From assembly GCA_036394915.1 (NCBI GenBank), contig DASWEE010000124.1, positions 1 through 41,965 on the forward strand: a stretch of 41,965 bases of DNA, written 5' to 3'. A model generated the notes under the pieces. That model worked only from the letters and a program-made list of their open reading frames with translations, made no database searches and was not told the origin of the DNA. The translations under genes were made by a program, and so were the position numbers. Every line of letters begins with the position of its first letter. Position 1 is the stretch's first letter. The stretch is from JACDER01 sp036394915. Its GTDB lineage: Bacteria; Actinomycetota; Thermoleophilia; Gaiellales; Gaiellaceae. Positions 1 through 7,305 of the stretch are shown in pieces.

Positions 1-2
1 CG

Positions 3-1082
3 GTCCGAGGCGGCCCGGCGCAGGAGATCGTGCTGGAGAGGGACGACGTCGATCTCGGCCGCCTCCCGATTCAGACCTGCTGGCCCGGCGACTCTGCTCC
101 GTTCATCACGCTCCCGGCCGTGATCACGAAGGACCCGCACGACGGAACGCGCAACGTCGGCATGTACCGGATGCAGGTGCTCGGCCCGCGCGAGACGGCG
201 ATGCACTGGCAGATCCACAAGGACGGCCGGCTCGACTACCTGGCGAGCGACGGGCGGCTCGAGGTGGCGGTCGCGCTCGGGCTCGATCCGGTCACGACGT
301 ACACCGCGAGCGCCCCGCTCCCCAAGCACATCGACGAGCTGATGCTCGCCGGCTTCCTTCGCGGCGAGCCCGTCGAGCTGGTCCACTGCAAGACGGTCGA
401 CCTCGAGGTGCCGGCGAACGCGGAGATCGTGCTCGAAGGCTACGTCGAGCAGGGCGACCTCGCGCCGGAGGGCCCGTTCGGCGACCACACCGGCTACTAC
501 ACGGGGGTCGAGCCGTTCCCCGTCTTCCACGTGACGGCGCTGACGATGCGCCGCGACGCGATCTACCCGTCGATCGTCGTCGGCAAGCCGCCGCAAGAGG
601 ACGCCTGGCTCGGCAAGGCAACCGAGCGGATCTTCCTGCCCGCGATCCGGATGAGCGTCCCCGAGATCGTCGACTACGACCTCCCCGTCGCCGGCGCCTT
701 CCACAACTGCGTGCTCGTCTCGATCCGCAAACGTTTCCCCGGCCATGCGCAGAAGGTGATGCACGCGATCTGGGGCCTCGGGCTGCTCAGCCTGACGAAG
801 TCGGTCGTCGTCGTGGACGAGTGGGTGGACGTGCACGACTACGAGGAGGTCTTCTTCCGCGTTTGCGCGAACGTCGACCCGAAGCGCGACGTTCTTCTCA
901 CCGAGGGCCCGCTCGATCATCTCGACCATGCGCCGACGCTGCAGTTCTACGGTGGCAAGATCGGGATCGACGCTACCCACAAGGGGCCTCAGGAAGGGAC
1001 CCGGGAGTGGCCGGACGAGATCGTCATGAGCAAAGAGGTGAGGCGACTCGTGGACGAGCGATGGGCCGAATACGGCATCTAG
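3..1082 (+). CDS. UbiD-family decarboxylase, C-terminal part (5' end outside window)
   Basis: This is a prenylated-FMN-dependent aromatic acid decarboxylase. The frame is open to the left edge, so the start lies outside the window; about 360 codons are present against roughly 450-500 for the family. Visible hallmarks are NVGMYRMQV (the conserved Asn and Arg of the cofactor site), EGPFGDHTGYY (the acidic catalytic loop), PGHAQKVMHAIWGLG and GTREWPDEI. With mqnA, mqnC, ubiX and menG nearby, the likely substrate is 1,4-dihydroxy-6-naphthoate in the futalosine menaquinone pathway (MqnL role). The substrate is inferred from neighbours; the family is clear. A hairpin follows directly. Confidence 0.88.
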   Translation, partial: VRGGPAQEIVLERDDVDLGRLPIQTCWPGDSAPFITLPAVITKDPHDGTRNVGMYRMQVLGPRETAMHWQIHKDGRLDYLASDGRLEVAVALGLDPVTTYTASAPLPKHIDELMLAGFLRGEPVELVHCKTVDLEVPANAEIVLEGYVEQGDLAPEGPFGDHTGYYTGVEPFPVFHVTALTMRRDAIYPSIVVGKPPQEDAWLGKATERIFLPAIRMSVPEIVDYDLPVAGAFHNCVLVSIRKRFPGHAQKVMHAIWGLGLLSLTKSVVVVDEWVDVHDYEEVFFRVCANVDPKRDVLLTEGPLDHLDHAPTLQFYGGKIGIDATHKGPQEGTREWPDEIVMSKEVRRLVDERWAEYGI

Positions 1083-1084
1083 GA

Positions 1085-1105
1085 CGAAACGCGAGGCGCG
1101 TTTCG
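1085..1105 (+). terminator. hairpin after ubiD-like gene
   Basis: A perfect 9-bp stem (CGAAACGCG / CGCGTTTCG) with an AGG loop starts 3 bases after the UbiD stop. There is no clear T-run, which is common for hairpin terminators in high-GC actinobacteria. It separates the decarboxylase gene from the Rieske/cytochrome operon. Confidence 0.55.
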
Positions 1106-1152
1106 CCTACGTTTCGCCTGTTACGTCATTGAAGCCGGGGCACAAGGCTTGA

Positions 1153-2124
1153 TTGAATCCAGCTAGCGTGACGAGTCCGGGGGGCGAATCGTCGCACGGG
1201 CCTCCGCCGAGCCTCTGGCCGGTGGGGTTTGCAGTCGGCATCGTGTGCATCCTCGTCGGGCTGATCGTCAGCTGGCCCGCGGTGGCCGTCGGAGCCGTGA
1301 TCACGCTCCTGTTCGGCTTCCTCTGGGTGCGCGACGTCACGCGCGGCTACCGGATGGTCCCGGAGCCTGAGCCCGAAGCGGCCGCGCCCGCGGAGCCCGC
1401 GCCGGCGATCCCGGCCCACCGAGGCGAGGCGGCGATGCCGGAGCCCGAGCCCGGCGAGGCAGCCAGGTACCCGCGCAGCAAGTTCCTCGAGGGCGCGACG
1501 CTTGGTCTCGGCGCCGTGATCGGGGGTGTCGTGACGGTTCCGGCGATCGGCTTCGCCGTCGTGCCCGCCTTCGTCCATCAGGGCCACCCGGACATCGACC
1601 TCGGCCCGATCACGAGCTTCCCCCAGGGACAGTGGCTGATCGCCCACTTCGAGCTCAATCCGAAGGAGGGCGAGGTGGCCCGGCGGACCGCGTACGTCCG
1701 CTACAACGGGGTGCTCGAGAATCAGCCCAGCTTCACGATCATCTCGAATCGCTGCGCCCATCTCGGCTGCCCGGTCCAGCCGGGAGGTCTCGTCCAGTCG
1801 GAGAAGACGAAGGACGAGAAGACCTCGGGCGGCCAGAACATCCAGCTGATCCCGGTGCTCGGCCTCTCGAGCTTCAGCTGCCCCTGTCACGGCGGCGCGT
1901 ACGACTCCGAGGGCAACCGCACCGCCGGGCCGCCGGTGCGTGGGCTCGACCGCTTCGACTACTCGATCCGGAACGGGCACCTCGTTCTCGGCAAGGCGTA
2001 CAGCGTCGGCAAGGTCGAGGGCACCGGCGCGCAGGCCCGGATCAGCAAGTACAAGCTCGCCGACCCCGGCGAGCACGTCGACGGCCCGGAACAGTGGTTC
2101 TACCCCTGGCAGCTGCCGCACTGA
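1153..2124 (+). CDS. qcrA: Rieske iron-sulfur subunit of menaquinol:cytochrome c reductase
   Basis: Electron-carrying Rieske subunit of the bc complex, 323 aa. Two membrane helices (about residues 22-58) and a third (about 112-140) precede the soluble domain, as in actinobacterial three-helix Rieske proteins. The cluster motifs are CAHLGC (C201, H203, C206) and SCPCHGG (C243, C245, H246), separated by a polar insert. The twin-arginine motif usual before the last helix is degenerate: PRSKFLEG carries a single Arg. TTG at 1153 is chosen because AAGG lies 5 bases upstream; GTG at 1168 is the alternative. The stop overlaps the next ATG (TGATG), indicating translational coupling with cytochrome b. 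Confidence 0.93.
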   Translation: MNPASVTSPGGESSHGPPPSLWPVGFAVGIVCILVGLIVSWPAVAVGAVITLLFGFLWVRDVTRGYRMVPEPEPEAAAPAEPAPAIPAHRGEAAMPEPEPGEAARYPRSKFLEGATLGLGAVIGGVVTVPAIGFAVVPAFVHQGHPDIDLGPITSFPQGQWLIAHFELNPKEGEVARRTAYVRYNGVLENQPSFTIISNRCAHLGCPVQPGGLVQSEKTKDEKTSGGQNIQLIPVLGLSSFSCPCHGGAYDSEGNRTAGPPVRGLDRFDYSIRNGHLVLGKAYSVGKVEGTGAQARISKYKLADPGEHVDGPEQWFYPWQLPH

Positions 2125-2912
2125 TGCCGAGAAGGAAGTCAGCCCGTCGTCAGCAGCTCGAAGCAGCGATGCTGTATCCGGTCGATTGGATCGAGGAGCG
2201 CTCCGGCCTGATCGGCGGCCTTCGCTACTTCCTGTTCCGCAAGGTCCCGGGCGACACGAACTGGCTCCACACGCTTGGCTCCGCCACGCTGACCGCCTTC
2301 CTCGTCCAGCTGATCACCGGCGTGATCCTCGCCATGTACTACAGGCCCGACCCGGACAAGGCCTACGAGTCGATCCGGCACATCACCGACGACATCACCC
2401 TTGGCTGGCTCGTCCGCGGGATGCATCGCTGGGGCGCGAGCGTCTTCATCATTCTGATGTTCTTCCACATGGCGAGAGTGTTCCTGTTCGGCGCCTACAA
2501 GTACCCCCGCGAGCTGAACTGGATCATCGGCGTGCTGCTGCTCACGCTCGGCATGCTCGAGGGCTTCACCGGCTACCTGCTCCCGTGGGATCAGACCTCG
2601 TACTGGGCGACGGTCGTCGGGATCAACATCAACGGAACCGCGCCCTTCTTAGGCCCGTTCATCGCCTCGCTCTTACGCGGGGGCTCCGAGATCGGGACCG
2701 ACACGCTCGCCCGCTTCTACTCGATCCACATGCTCATCCTTCCCGGGGCGATCATCGGCCTGATCGGGCTGCACCTCTACCTCGTGATCCGGCTCGGCGT
2801 TTCCTCGCCGCCCTGGTCGAAGGACGCGGCCGGCGCCGACCGGCCGGAGCCTGAGGTGACGGCCCGGCCGGGGCTGACTCGGCCCGGGCCCCGTGGGGGG
2901 ATCGCCCGCTAG
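2124..2912 (+). CDS. qcrB: cytochrome b6-like subunit of the bc complex
   Basis: Membrane subunit binding the two b haems, 262 aa, equal to the N-terminal four-helix half of cytochrome b. Haem ligands are His101 (GMHRWGAS), His115 (FFHMARV), His202 (FYSIHMLILPG) and His217 (GLHLYLV). The 14- and 15-residue spacings match cytochrome b6 rather than mitochondrial cytochrome b. Where b6 and Bacillus QcrB have the Cys that anchors the extra c-type haem, this protein has Thr50 (NWLHTLGS). The C-terminus is a Pro/Arg-rich tail. ATG at 2124 overlaps the Rieske stop, and the TAG stop overlaps the GTG of the next gene by one base. The remaining half of cytochrome b is in that next gene. Confidence 0.94.
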   Translation: MPRRKSARRQQLEAAMLYPVDWIEERSGLIGGLRYFLFRKVPGDTNWLHTLGSATLTAFLVQLITGVILAMYYRPDPDKAYESIRHITDDITLGWLVRGMHRWGASVFIILMFFHMARVFLFGAYKYPRELNWIIGVLLLTLGMLEGFTGYLLPWDQTSYWATVVGININGTAPFLGPFIASLLRGGSEIGTDTLARFYSIHMLILPGAIIGLIGLHLYLVIRLGVSSPPWSKDAAGADRPEPEVTARPGLTRPGPRGGIAR

Positions 2913-3745
2913 TGGCCGTCAATCAAAGACCGCCGAAGCGGATCGTCGAGCGCCGCGAACAGTTCCAGCGCTACAAGCGCGACGTCAAGGAGCGCGGCAA
3001 GCCGTTCTACCCGTTCGCGATGTTCCACGACACGGTGATGAGCCTGGTCGTGGTCACCGTCATCGTCGTGCTGGCGGTCATCTGGAAGTACACCGCGGGC
3101 GAGCATCCGGACGACTCGGGCTGGCTCGGGCCGCTCTACAAGGACAAGGCCGACCCGGGCACGACGAGCTTCGTCCCCCGTCCCGACTGGTACTTCTACT
3201 TCCTCTTCTACCTGCTCCGGATCTTCAAGTGGCCGGAGTCGGTGATCCTCGGCACGGTTGGCATCCCGACGATCGCGCTCATCCTCCTGTTCGCGCTCCC
3301 GTTCATCGACGTGCGCCGCGAGCGGCGGCTCAGCAGGCGTCCGGTCGCCGTCGTGGCGGCGATCCTGACCGTGCTCGCGATGGGTGTTCTGACCTACAAG
3401 GGTGCGGTCGCAAAGGAGGCTCTCGCAAGCGAGAACCTGGCGGCGGTCCCGTCCTGGATCACCCGCGAGCACTTACCGCCGCAGGCACAGGCCGGCGCCA
3501 AGTTGTTTGCCGAGCTGCCCTGCCTCAACTGTCACACCTATCTCGGCGCCGGGTCGTCGAATCTCGGCGCTCCCGATCTGACGTCGATCGGCACGAAGGA
3601 TCTCGGAATCGACTTCCAGATCAAGCATCTCAAGTGCCCCGCGTGCGAGGTTCCCGGCTCGCCGATGCCCGCCTTCAAGGACCTGGGCGAGGACAATCTG
3701 AGGAAGCTGGCTCTCTTCCTCGAAGCATCGAAGGGGACCGGGTGA
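2912..3745 (+). CDS. qcrC: fused cytochrome b C-terminal half / cytochrome c subunit
   Basis: 277 aa. The N-terminal part is the subunit-IV half of cytochrome b: a helix at about 41-58, then the quinol-oxidation-site motif PDWY (91-94) and helices at about 110-135 and 144-160. After a linker comes a class I cytochrome c domain with CLNCH (204-208) and a likely axial Met252 in GSPMPAF. This layout matches Bacillus QcrC, not the di-haem QcrC of mycobacteria. Unusually, a second CxxC (CPAC, 242-245) lies just before the Met loop; it has no following His and so is not a second haem site. The GTG start overlaps the qcrB stop (TAGTG). UbiX begins 8 bases after the stop, so quinone genes appear to share the transcript. 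Confidence 0.94.
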   Translation: MAVNQRPPKRIVERREQFQRYKRDVKERGKPFYPFAMFHDTVMSLVVVTVIVVLAVIWKYTAGEHPDDSGWLGPLYKDKADPGTTSFVPRPDWYFYFLFYLLRIFKWPESVILGTVGIPTIALILLFALPFIDVRRERRLSRRPVAVVAAILTVLAMGVLTYKGAVAKEALASENLAAVPSWITREHLPPQAQAGAKLFAELPCLNCHTYLGAGSSNLGAPDLTSIGTKDLGIDFQIKHLKCPACEVPGSPMPAFKDLGEDNLRKLALFLEASKGTG

Positions 3746-3752
3746 TGTCCCC

Positions 3753-4409
3753 ATGCGCGTCTTTCTCGGCATAACGGGAGCCTCCGGGGCTCCGTACGCG
3801 GCCCGGCTGCTCGAGGCGCTCGTGGGGGCGGACTGCGAGGTCGGGATCTGCGCCTCGCGCGCCGGGATCCAGGTGCTCGCGACCGAGTTGTACGGCGACG
3901 TGCGTCTGTCCGCGGACGAGACACTCGCACGCCTGGTCGAGCCCGTCCGAAGGGCGGTCACGATCTACGACGAGCAGGACTGGCGCTCTCCGTATGCGAG
4001 CGGTTCGGCCCGTATCGACGGCTACGTCATCTGCCCCTGCTCGATGGGCACGGTCGGCGCCATCGCTTCGGGCACGATGACGAACCTGATCCAGCGGGCG
4101 GCGAGCGTCGCGCTCAAGGAGGGGCGCAAGCTCGTGGTGATGCCGCGCGAGACGCCGCTGTCGACCATCCACCTCCGCACGATGCTCGAGCTGCGGCAGG
4201 CGGGTGCGGTGATCCTGTTTCTCGCGCCGGGCTTCTACCACGGGTGGGAATCGGTCGGCGATCTGATCGACTTCGTCGTCGCCCGCTGTCTCGACCAGCT
4301 CGGCGTCGAGCACGGTCTCGTGCCGGAGTGGGGGGCGGCGAAGCCGCCTGTCCGCGCGAGCGGAGCAGTGGAGGGGGTCCGGGAGAACCGGGAGGTTCCC
4401 CCAGAATGA
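3753..4409 (+). CDS. ubiX: UbiX-family flavin prenyltransferase
   Basis: Makes the prenylated FMN cofactor needed by UbiD-type decarboxylases, 218 aa. The N-terminal GITGASGAPYA is the flavin-binding loop, CPCSMGTVGAIASG is the family's Cys-Ser-Met segment, and PRETPLS is also conserved. The C-terminal 25 residues look like a variable tail. The gene lies in the bc-complex operon 2.7 kb after the UbiD gene, and the two should work as a pair; in the futalosine pathway UbiX-type proteins fill the MqnM role. The stop overlaps the methyltransferase start as ATGA. Confidence 0.93.
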   Translation: MRVFLGITGASGAPYAARLLEALVGADCEVGICASRAGIQVLATELYGDVRLSADETLARLVEPVRRAVTIYDEQDWRSPYASGSARIDGYVICPCSMGTVGAIASGTMTNLIQRAASVALKEGRKLVVMPRETPLSTIHLRTMLELRQAGAVILFLAPGFYHGWESVGDLIDFVVARCLDQLGVEHGLVPEWGAAKPPVRASGAVEGVRENREVPPE

Positions 4410-5155
4410 GCGCAGGAAAGAACACGCTGATGACCGCGTCCGATCCGGTGACGGAGGCATCCCGCCGCGAGGGCTCGATCGAAAGCGGCTCGCTCGCACC
4501 CGACTCCGTCCGGACGATGTTCGACCGGATAGCGCCTGTCTACGACCTGATGAACCGGCTGATGACCGCCGGGCTCGACCGGCGCTGGCGGCGGCTGACG
4601 GTCGAGGCTGCGGTGCGCTCGGGCGACCGTGTCCTGGACGCCTGCTGCGGCACCGGGGATCTGGCGGTCGCAGCCGAGCGGCTGGGCGGCCGCGTCACCG
4701 GGCTCGACTTCTCCGAGCGGATGCTCGAGCGGGCACGCCGGAAGTCGGGCTCGATCGAATGGGTGCTCGGCGACCTGCTGGCGCTGCCGTTCGAGGAGGG
4801 AGCCTTCGACGCCGTCACGGTCGGCTTCGGCGTCCGGAACGTGGCCGACCTCGGTCTCGGGCTCCGCGAGCTGCGTCGCGTGCTGCGCCCGGGCGGCCGG
4901 CTCGCGATCCTCGAGATCACGACGCCGCGCGGTGTCCTGCGTCCCTTCTACCGCCTGTGGTTCGACGGCGTCATCCCGCTCATGGGCAAGCTGCTGCCCG
5001 GCGGCTCCGCGTACACGTACCTGCCCGCGAGCGTGCGCCGCTTCCCGGGGCCGGAAGACCTGGCGTCGATGCTCGATGAGTCTGGCTTCGGGGACGTGAG
5101 CTTCCGGCTGCTCGGCGGCGGGATCGTCGCGCTGCACACTGGGGCGGCGAGATGA
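4406..5155 (+). CDS. menG: demethylmenaquinone methyltransferase (MenG/UbiE family)
   Basis: Class I SAM-dependent methyltransferase, 249 aa, performing the last step of menaquinone synthesis. Visible motifs are FDRIAPVYDLMNRL (UbiE signature), LDACCGTGDLA (SAM-binding motif I), GFGVRNV and LRPGGRLAILEI. The frame stays open upstream, but ATG at 4406 is supported by GGGAGG about 10 bases before it and by the ATGA overlap with ubiX. It carries a 35-40 residue N-terminal extension before the UbiE signature. The stop overlaps the prenyl synthase start, again ATGA. In a futalosine-pathway organism the substrate is demethylmenaquinone. Confidence 0.94.
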   Translation: MSAGKNTLMTASDPVTEASRREGSIESGSLAPDSVRTMFDRIAPVYDLMNRLMTAGLDRRWRRLTVEAAVRSGDRVLDACCGTGDLAVAAERLGGRVTGLDFSERMLERARRKSGSIEWVLGDLLALPFEEGAFDAVTVGFGVRNVADLGLGLRELRRVLRPGGRLAILEITTPRGVLRPFYRLWFDGVIPLMGKLLPGGSAYTYLPASVRRFPGPEDLASMLDESGFGDVSFRLLGGGIVALHTGAAR

Positions 5156-6072
5156 CCACCGAGCTTGCGACCATCCGCGAGACCCCCGGTCTCACGGCCT
5201 ATCTGGCAGAAATCGAGCTTATGCTGGCGGCCTCGGTCGAGAGCCATCCCGGCCTGGTCGCCGAGATCGGAAAGGAAGCGCTCGCGGCCGGCGGGAAGCG
5301 GCTGCGCCCCCTCCTCTGCTACCTGGCCTCGTCGCCGGACGATAAGCCCCCCGTCGCCGCCGGCGTCGCCGTCGAGCTCGTCCACATGGCGACGCTCGTT
5401 CACGACGACCTGATCGACGGCGCCGAATTCCGGCGCGGCCGCGCGTCGGCGTGGAACGCCTACGGTTCGGCGCCTGCTCGCGCCGCGGGCGACTACCTGT
5501 TCGCGCGCGCGTTCGCGGAGCTGACCTCGACGGGCGACCCGTACGCGATCTCCGTCCTCTCGGACGCCACGCTCTGTCTCGCGCGCGGCGAGGCGATGCA
5601 GCGCCGGCAGACGAACGACCCGGACACGACGGCGGAGGACTACTTGGTGCGCTGCGCGCTCAAGACCGGCAAGCTGTTCGAAGCAGCGTGCCTGCTCGGG
5701 GCGGGCGAAGGGCGGCCGGCCCTGGGCGAGTTCGGGCTCGCGCTCGGGATCGCCTTCCAGATCGCGGACGACATCCTCGACTGCACCGGCGAGACTATCG
5801 AGACCGGCAAGGTCGCGGGTACCGACCTGCGCGAGGGGACGCCGACGCTTCCGCTCCTGCTCGCGGCCCAGAAGGACGCGGCCCTTCGTCGGGCGCTTGC
5901 GGGCGGCCCGCTCGACGGGGCGCTGGTGCGCGTTGCGGCGACGGGCGCGCTCGAGCGCTCGCGCGAGGTCGCGCTCGACTACGCGAACCGCGCTCGCGCG
6001 TGCCTGGACGGCGAGCCGCGCTACGAGGAGCTCGAGGCGTTGACCCGGGCCGTCGTCGAGAGGGACGCCTGA
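5152..6072 (+). CDS. polyprenyl diphosphate synthase (menaquinone side chain)
   Basis: Trans-isoprenyl diphosphate synthase, 306 aa, expected to make the long isoprenoid chain of menaquinone. The two Asp-rich Mg-binding motifs are both intact: DDLID (85-89) and DDILD (206-210, in FQIADDILD). GGKRLRP (48-53) is the usual isopentenyl diphosphate-binding segment. Chain length cannot be read safely from sequence. It is coupled to menG by ATGA at its start and to the next small gene by TGATG at its stop. The position between menG and mqnA supports the quinone role over carotenoid synthesis. Confidence 0.92.
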   Translation: MTTELATIRETPGLTAYLAEIELMLAASVESHPGLVAEIGKEALAAGGKRLRPLLCYLASSPDDKPPVAAGVAVELVHMATLVHDDLIDGAEFRRGRASAWNAYGSAPARAAGDYLFARAFAELTSTGDPYAISVLSDATLCLARGEAMQRRQTNDPDTTAEDYLVRCALKTGKLFEAACLLGAGEGRPALGEFGLALGIAFQIADDILDCTGETIETGKVAGTDLREGTPTLPLLLAAQKDAALRRALAGGPLDGALVRVAATGALERSREVALDYANRARACLDGEPRYEELEALTRAVVERDA

Positions 6073-6404
6073 TGATCGTTCGCCAGGAGCTCGAGAGCGG
6101 CGACTTCGATCGCTTCGTCGCCGCCTTCGATGACGAAGCAGTCTGGATCGGGGCCGGCCAAGAGGAGCCCGCCTTCAGGGGCCGCGAGGCGATCGAGGGC
6201 GCGCTGCGCGAGCAGCTCGACGCCGGGATGCGGATCGATCCCGAGTTCGTGCTCGACAACGGCGAGGCGATCGTGGTCGACATGCACGCCGATCCGCCTC
6301 CTCAGCATGCGCCGAAGCTCCATCACGTCTTCCGGATCCGCGACGACCGGATCGTGCGAGTGGAGGATCATCCCGACCGCGAGAGCGCGCTGAGGGCAGT
6401 GTGA
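6072..6404 (+). CDS. small SnoaL/NTF2-like protein
   Basis: 110 aa with the look of an NTF2/SnoaL-type alpha+beta barrel: an N-terminal helix with a Phe/Asp-rich segment (DFDRFVAAFDDEAVWIG), a middle FRGREAIEGALREQ, and a strand LHHVFRIRDDRIVRVEDH near the end. Such proteins include small isomerases, cyclases and ligand-binding subunits; no specific function can be read here. ATG at 6072 overlaps the prenyl synthase stop, so it is the last gene of the bc/menaquinone operon. A role linked to quinone or isoprenoid chemistry is only inferred from position. Confidence 0.75.
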   Translation: MIVRQELESGDFDRFVAAFDDEAVWIGAGQEEPAFRGREAIEGALREQLDAGMRIDPEFVLDNGEAIVVDMHADPPPQHAPKLHHVFRIRDDRIVRVEDHPDRESALRAV

Positions 6405-6497
6405 TACAGCGATTCCGGTTTTACGCTTTCGGCTCATCGGCGTCACACGCGCGCTACAGGTTCGGCGGTAGGCTCGACGCCAGTGGGGAGGGAGGTG

Positions 6498-6522
6498 GGT
6501 ACCCGGGTCACACCCGTGTACC
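6498..6522 (+). promoter_or_regulatory. hairpin in the mqnA leader
   Basis: An 11-bp inverted repeat with one mismatch and a 3-base loop (GGTACCCGGGT / ACCCGTGTACC) ends 18 bases before the mqnA ATG, just upstream of its ribosome site GAAAGGG (6524-6530). A TAGGCT at 6469-6474 could be a -10 box but lacks a convincing -35. The hairpin might tune mqnA translation or be a protein-binding site. The rest of 6405-6497 shows nothing recognisable. Confidence 0.4.
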
Positions 6523-6540
6523 TGAAAGGGCCGCGAGCGG

Positions 6541-7305
6541 ATGATCCGCCTCGGTCGCATCTCCTACGTGAACATGGCGCCCGTCTTCTACCGGCTCGAG
6601 GCGGAGGCCGAAGAGATCGCGGGCGTCCCGACCGACCTGAACCGCCGGCTGCTCGCAGGCGAGCTCGACATCGCCCCGATCTCCTCGATCGAATACGCCA
6701 GGAACGCCGACCGGTTGCGACTGCTTCCCCGGCTGTGCGTCTCCTCGCAGGGTGCCGTCGAGTCGATCCAGCTCGTCTCGCGCATCCCGCTCGAGCAGGT
6801 ACGAACGATCGCGGTGACGCCCGAGAGCGCGACGTCAGTCGTGCTCACGAGGGTACTCCTGCCGGAGGCGGCGCAGGTTCCGCTGGGTGAAGAGGCCGAT
6901 GCCAAGCTCCTGATCGGCGACGCTGCGCTTCAGAGCGCATTCAACGATCCGACGCCGCACCACGACCTCGGGCGGCTCTGGCTGGAGCGGACGGGCCTTC
7001 CGATGGTGTTCGCGGTTTGGGCAGTTCCGGAGCCGGTCCCCGACGGCGTCGCAGAGCTGGAAGCGAAGCTCGTCGAGTCCGTCCGGCGCGCGCGCGCAGA
7101 ACCGGAGCAGCTGGCGTACGAGTCCAGCGAGCGCTACGGCTATCCGCCCGGCTTCCTTGCTCGCTACTTCGAGAAGCTCCGTTACTCGTTCGGCCCGCGC
7201 GAGCGCGCTGGGCTGATGACCTTCCTCGAGCTTGCGCGAGACGTCGGCGAGCTCGACCGGGTGCCCGAGCTGCGGTTCGTCGTGCCCGCCGAGGCCGCGG
7301 TCTAG
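6541..7305 (+). CDS. mqnA: chorismate dehydratase MqnA
   Basis: First enzyme of the futalosine menaquinone pathway, converting chorismate to 3-[(1-carboxyvinyl)oxy]benzoate; 254 aa. Family hallmarks are the N-terminal GRISYVNMAP, the Ser-rich SSIEYA, SSQGAVESI, and LIGDAAL, in a periplasmic-binding-protein-like fold. The ATG at 6541 has GAAAGGG about 10 bases upstream. The gene is separated from the preceding operon by 136 bases with a hairpin, so it may have its own promoter. It converges on mqnC, and both genes end inside the same four bases, CTAG. Confidence 0.94.
   Translation: MIRLGRISYVNMAPVFYRLEAEAEEIAGVPTDLNRRLLAGELDIAPISSIEYARNADRLRLLPRLCVSSQGAVESIQLVSRIPLEQVRTIAVTPESATSVVLTRVLLPEAAQVPLGEEADAKLLIGDAALQSAFNDPTPHHDLGRLWLERTGLPMVFAVWAVPEPVPDGVAELEAKLVESVRRARAEPEQLAYESSERYGYPPGFLARYFEKLRYSFGPRERAGLMTFLELARDVGELDRVPELRFVVPAEAAV

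Noticed and set aside
4244..4405. Longer form of the MenG methyltransferase starting at 4244
   Set aside because: The extra residues overlap ubiX, are Arg/Gly-rich shadow text, and the ATG at 4406 has a strong ribosome site and the ATGA overlap.
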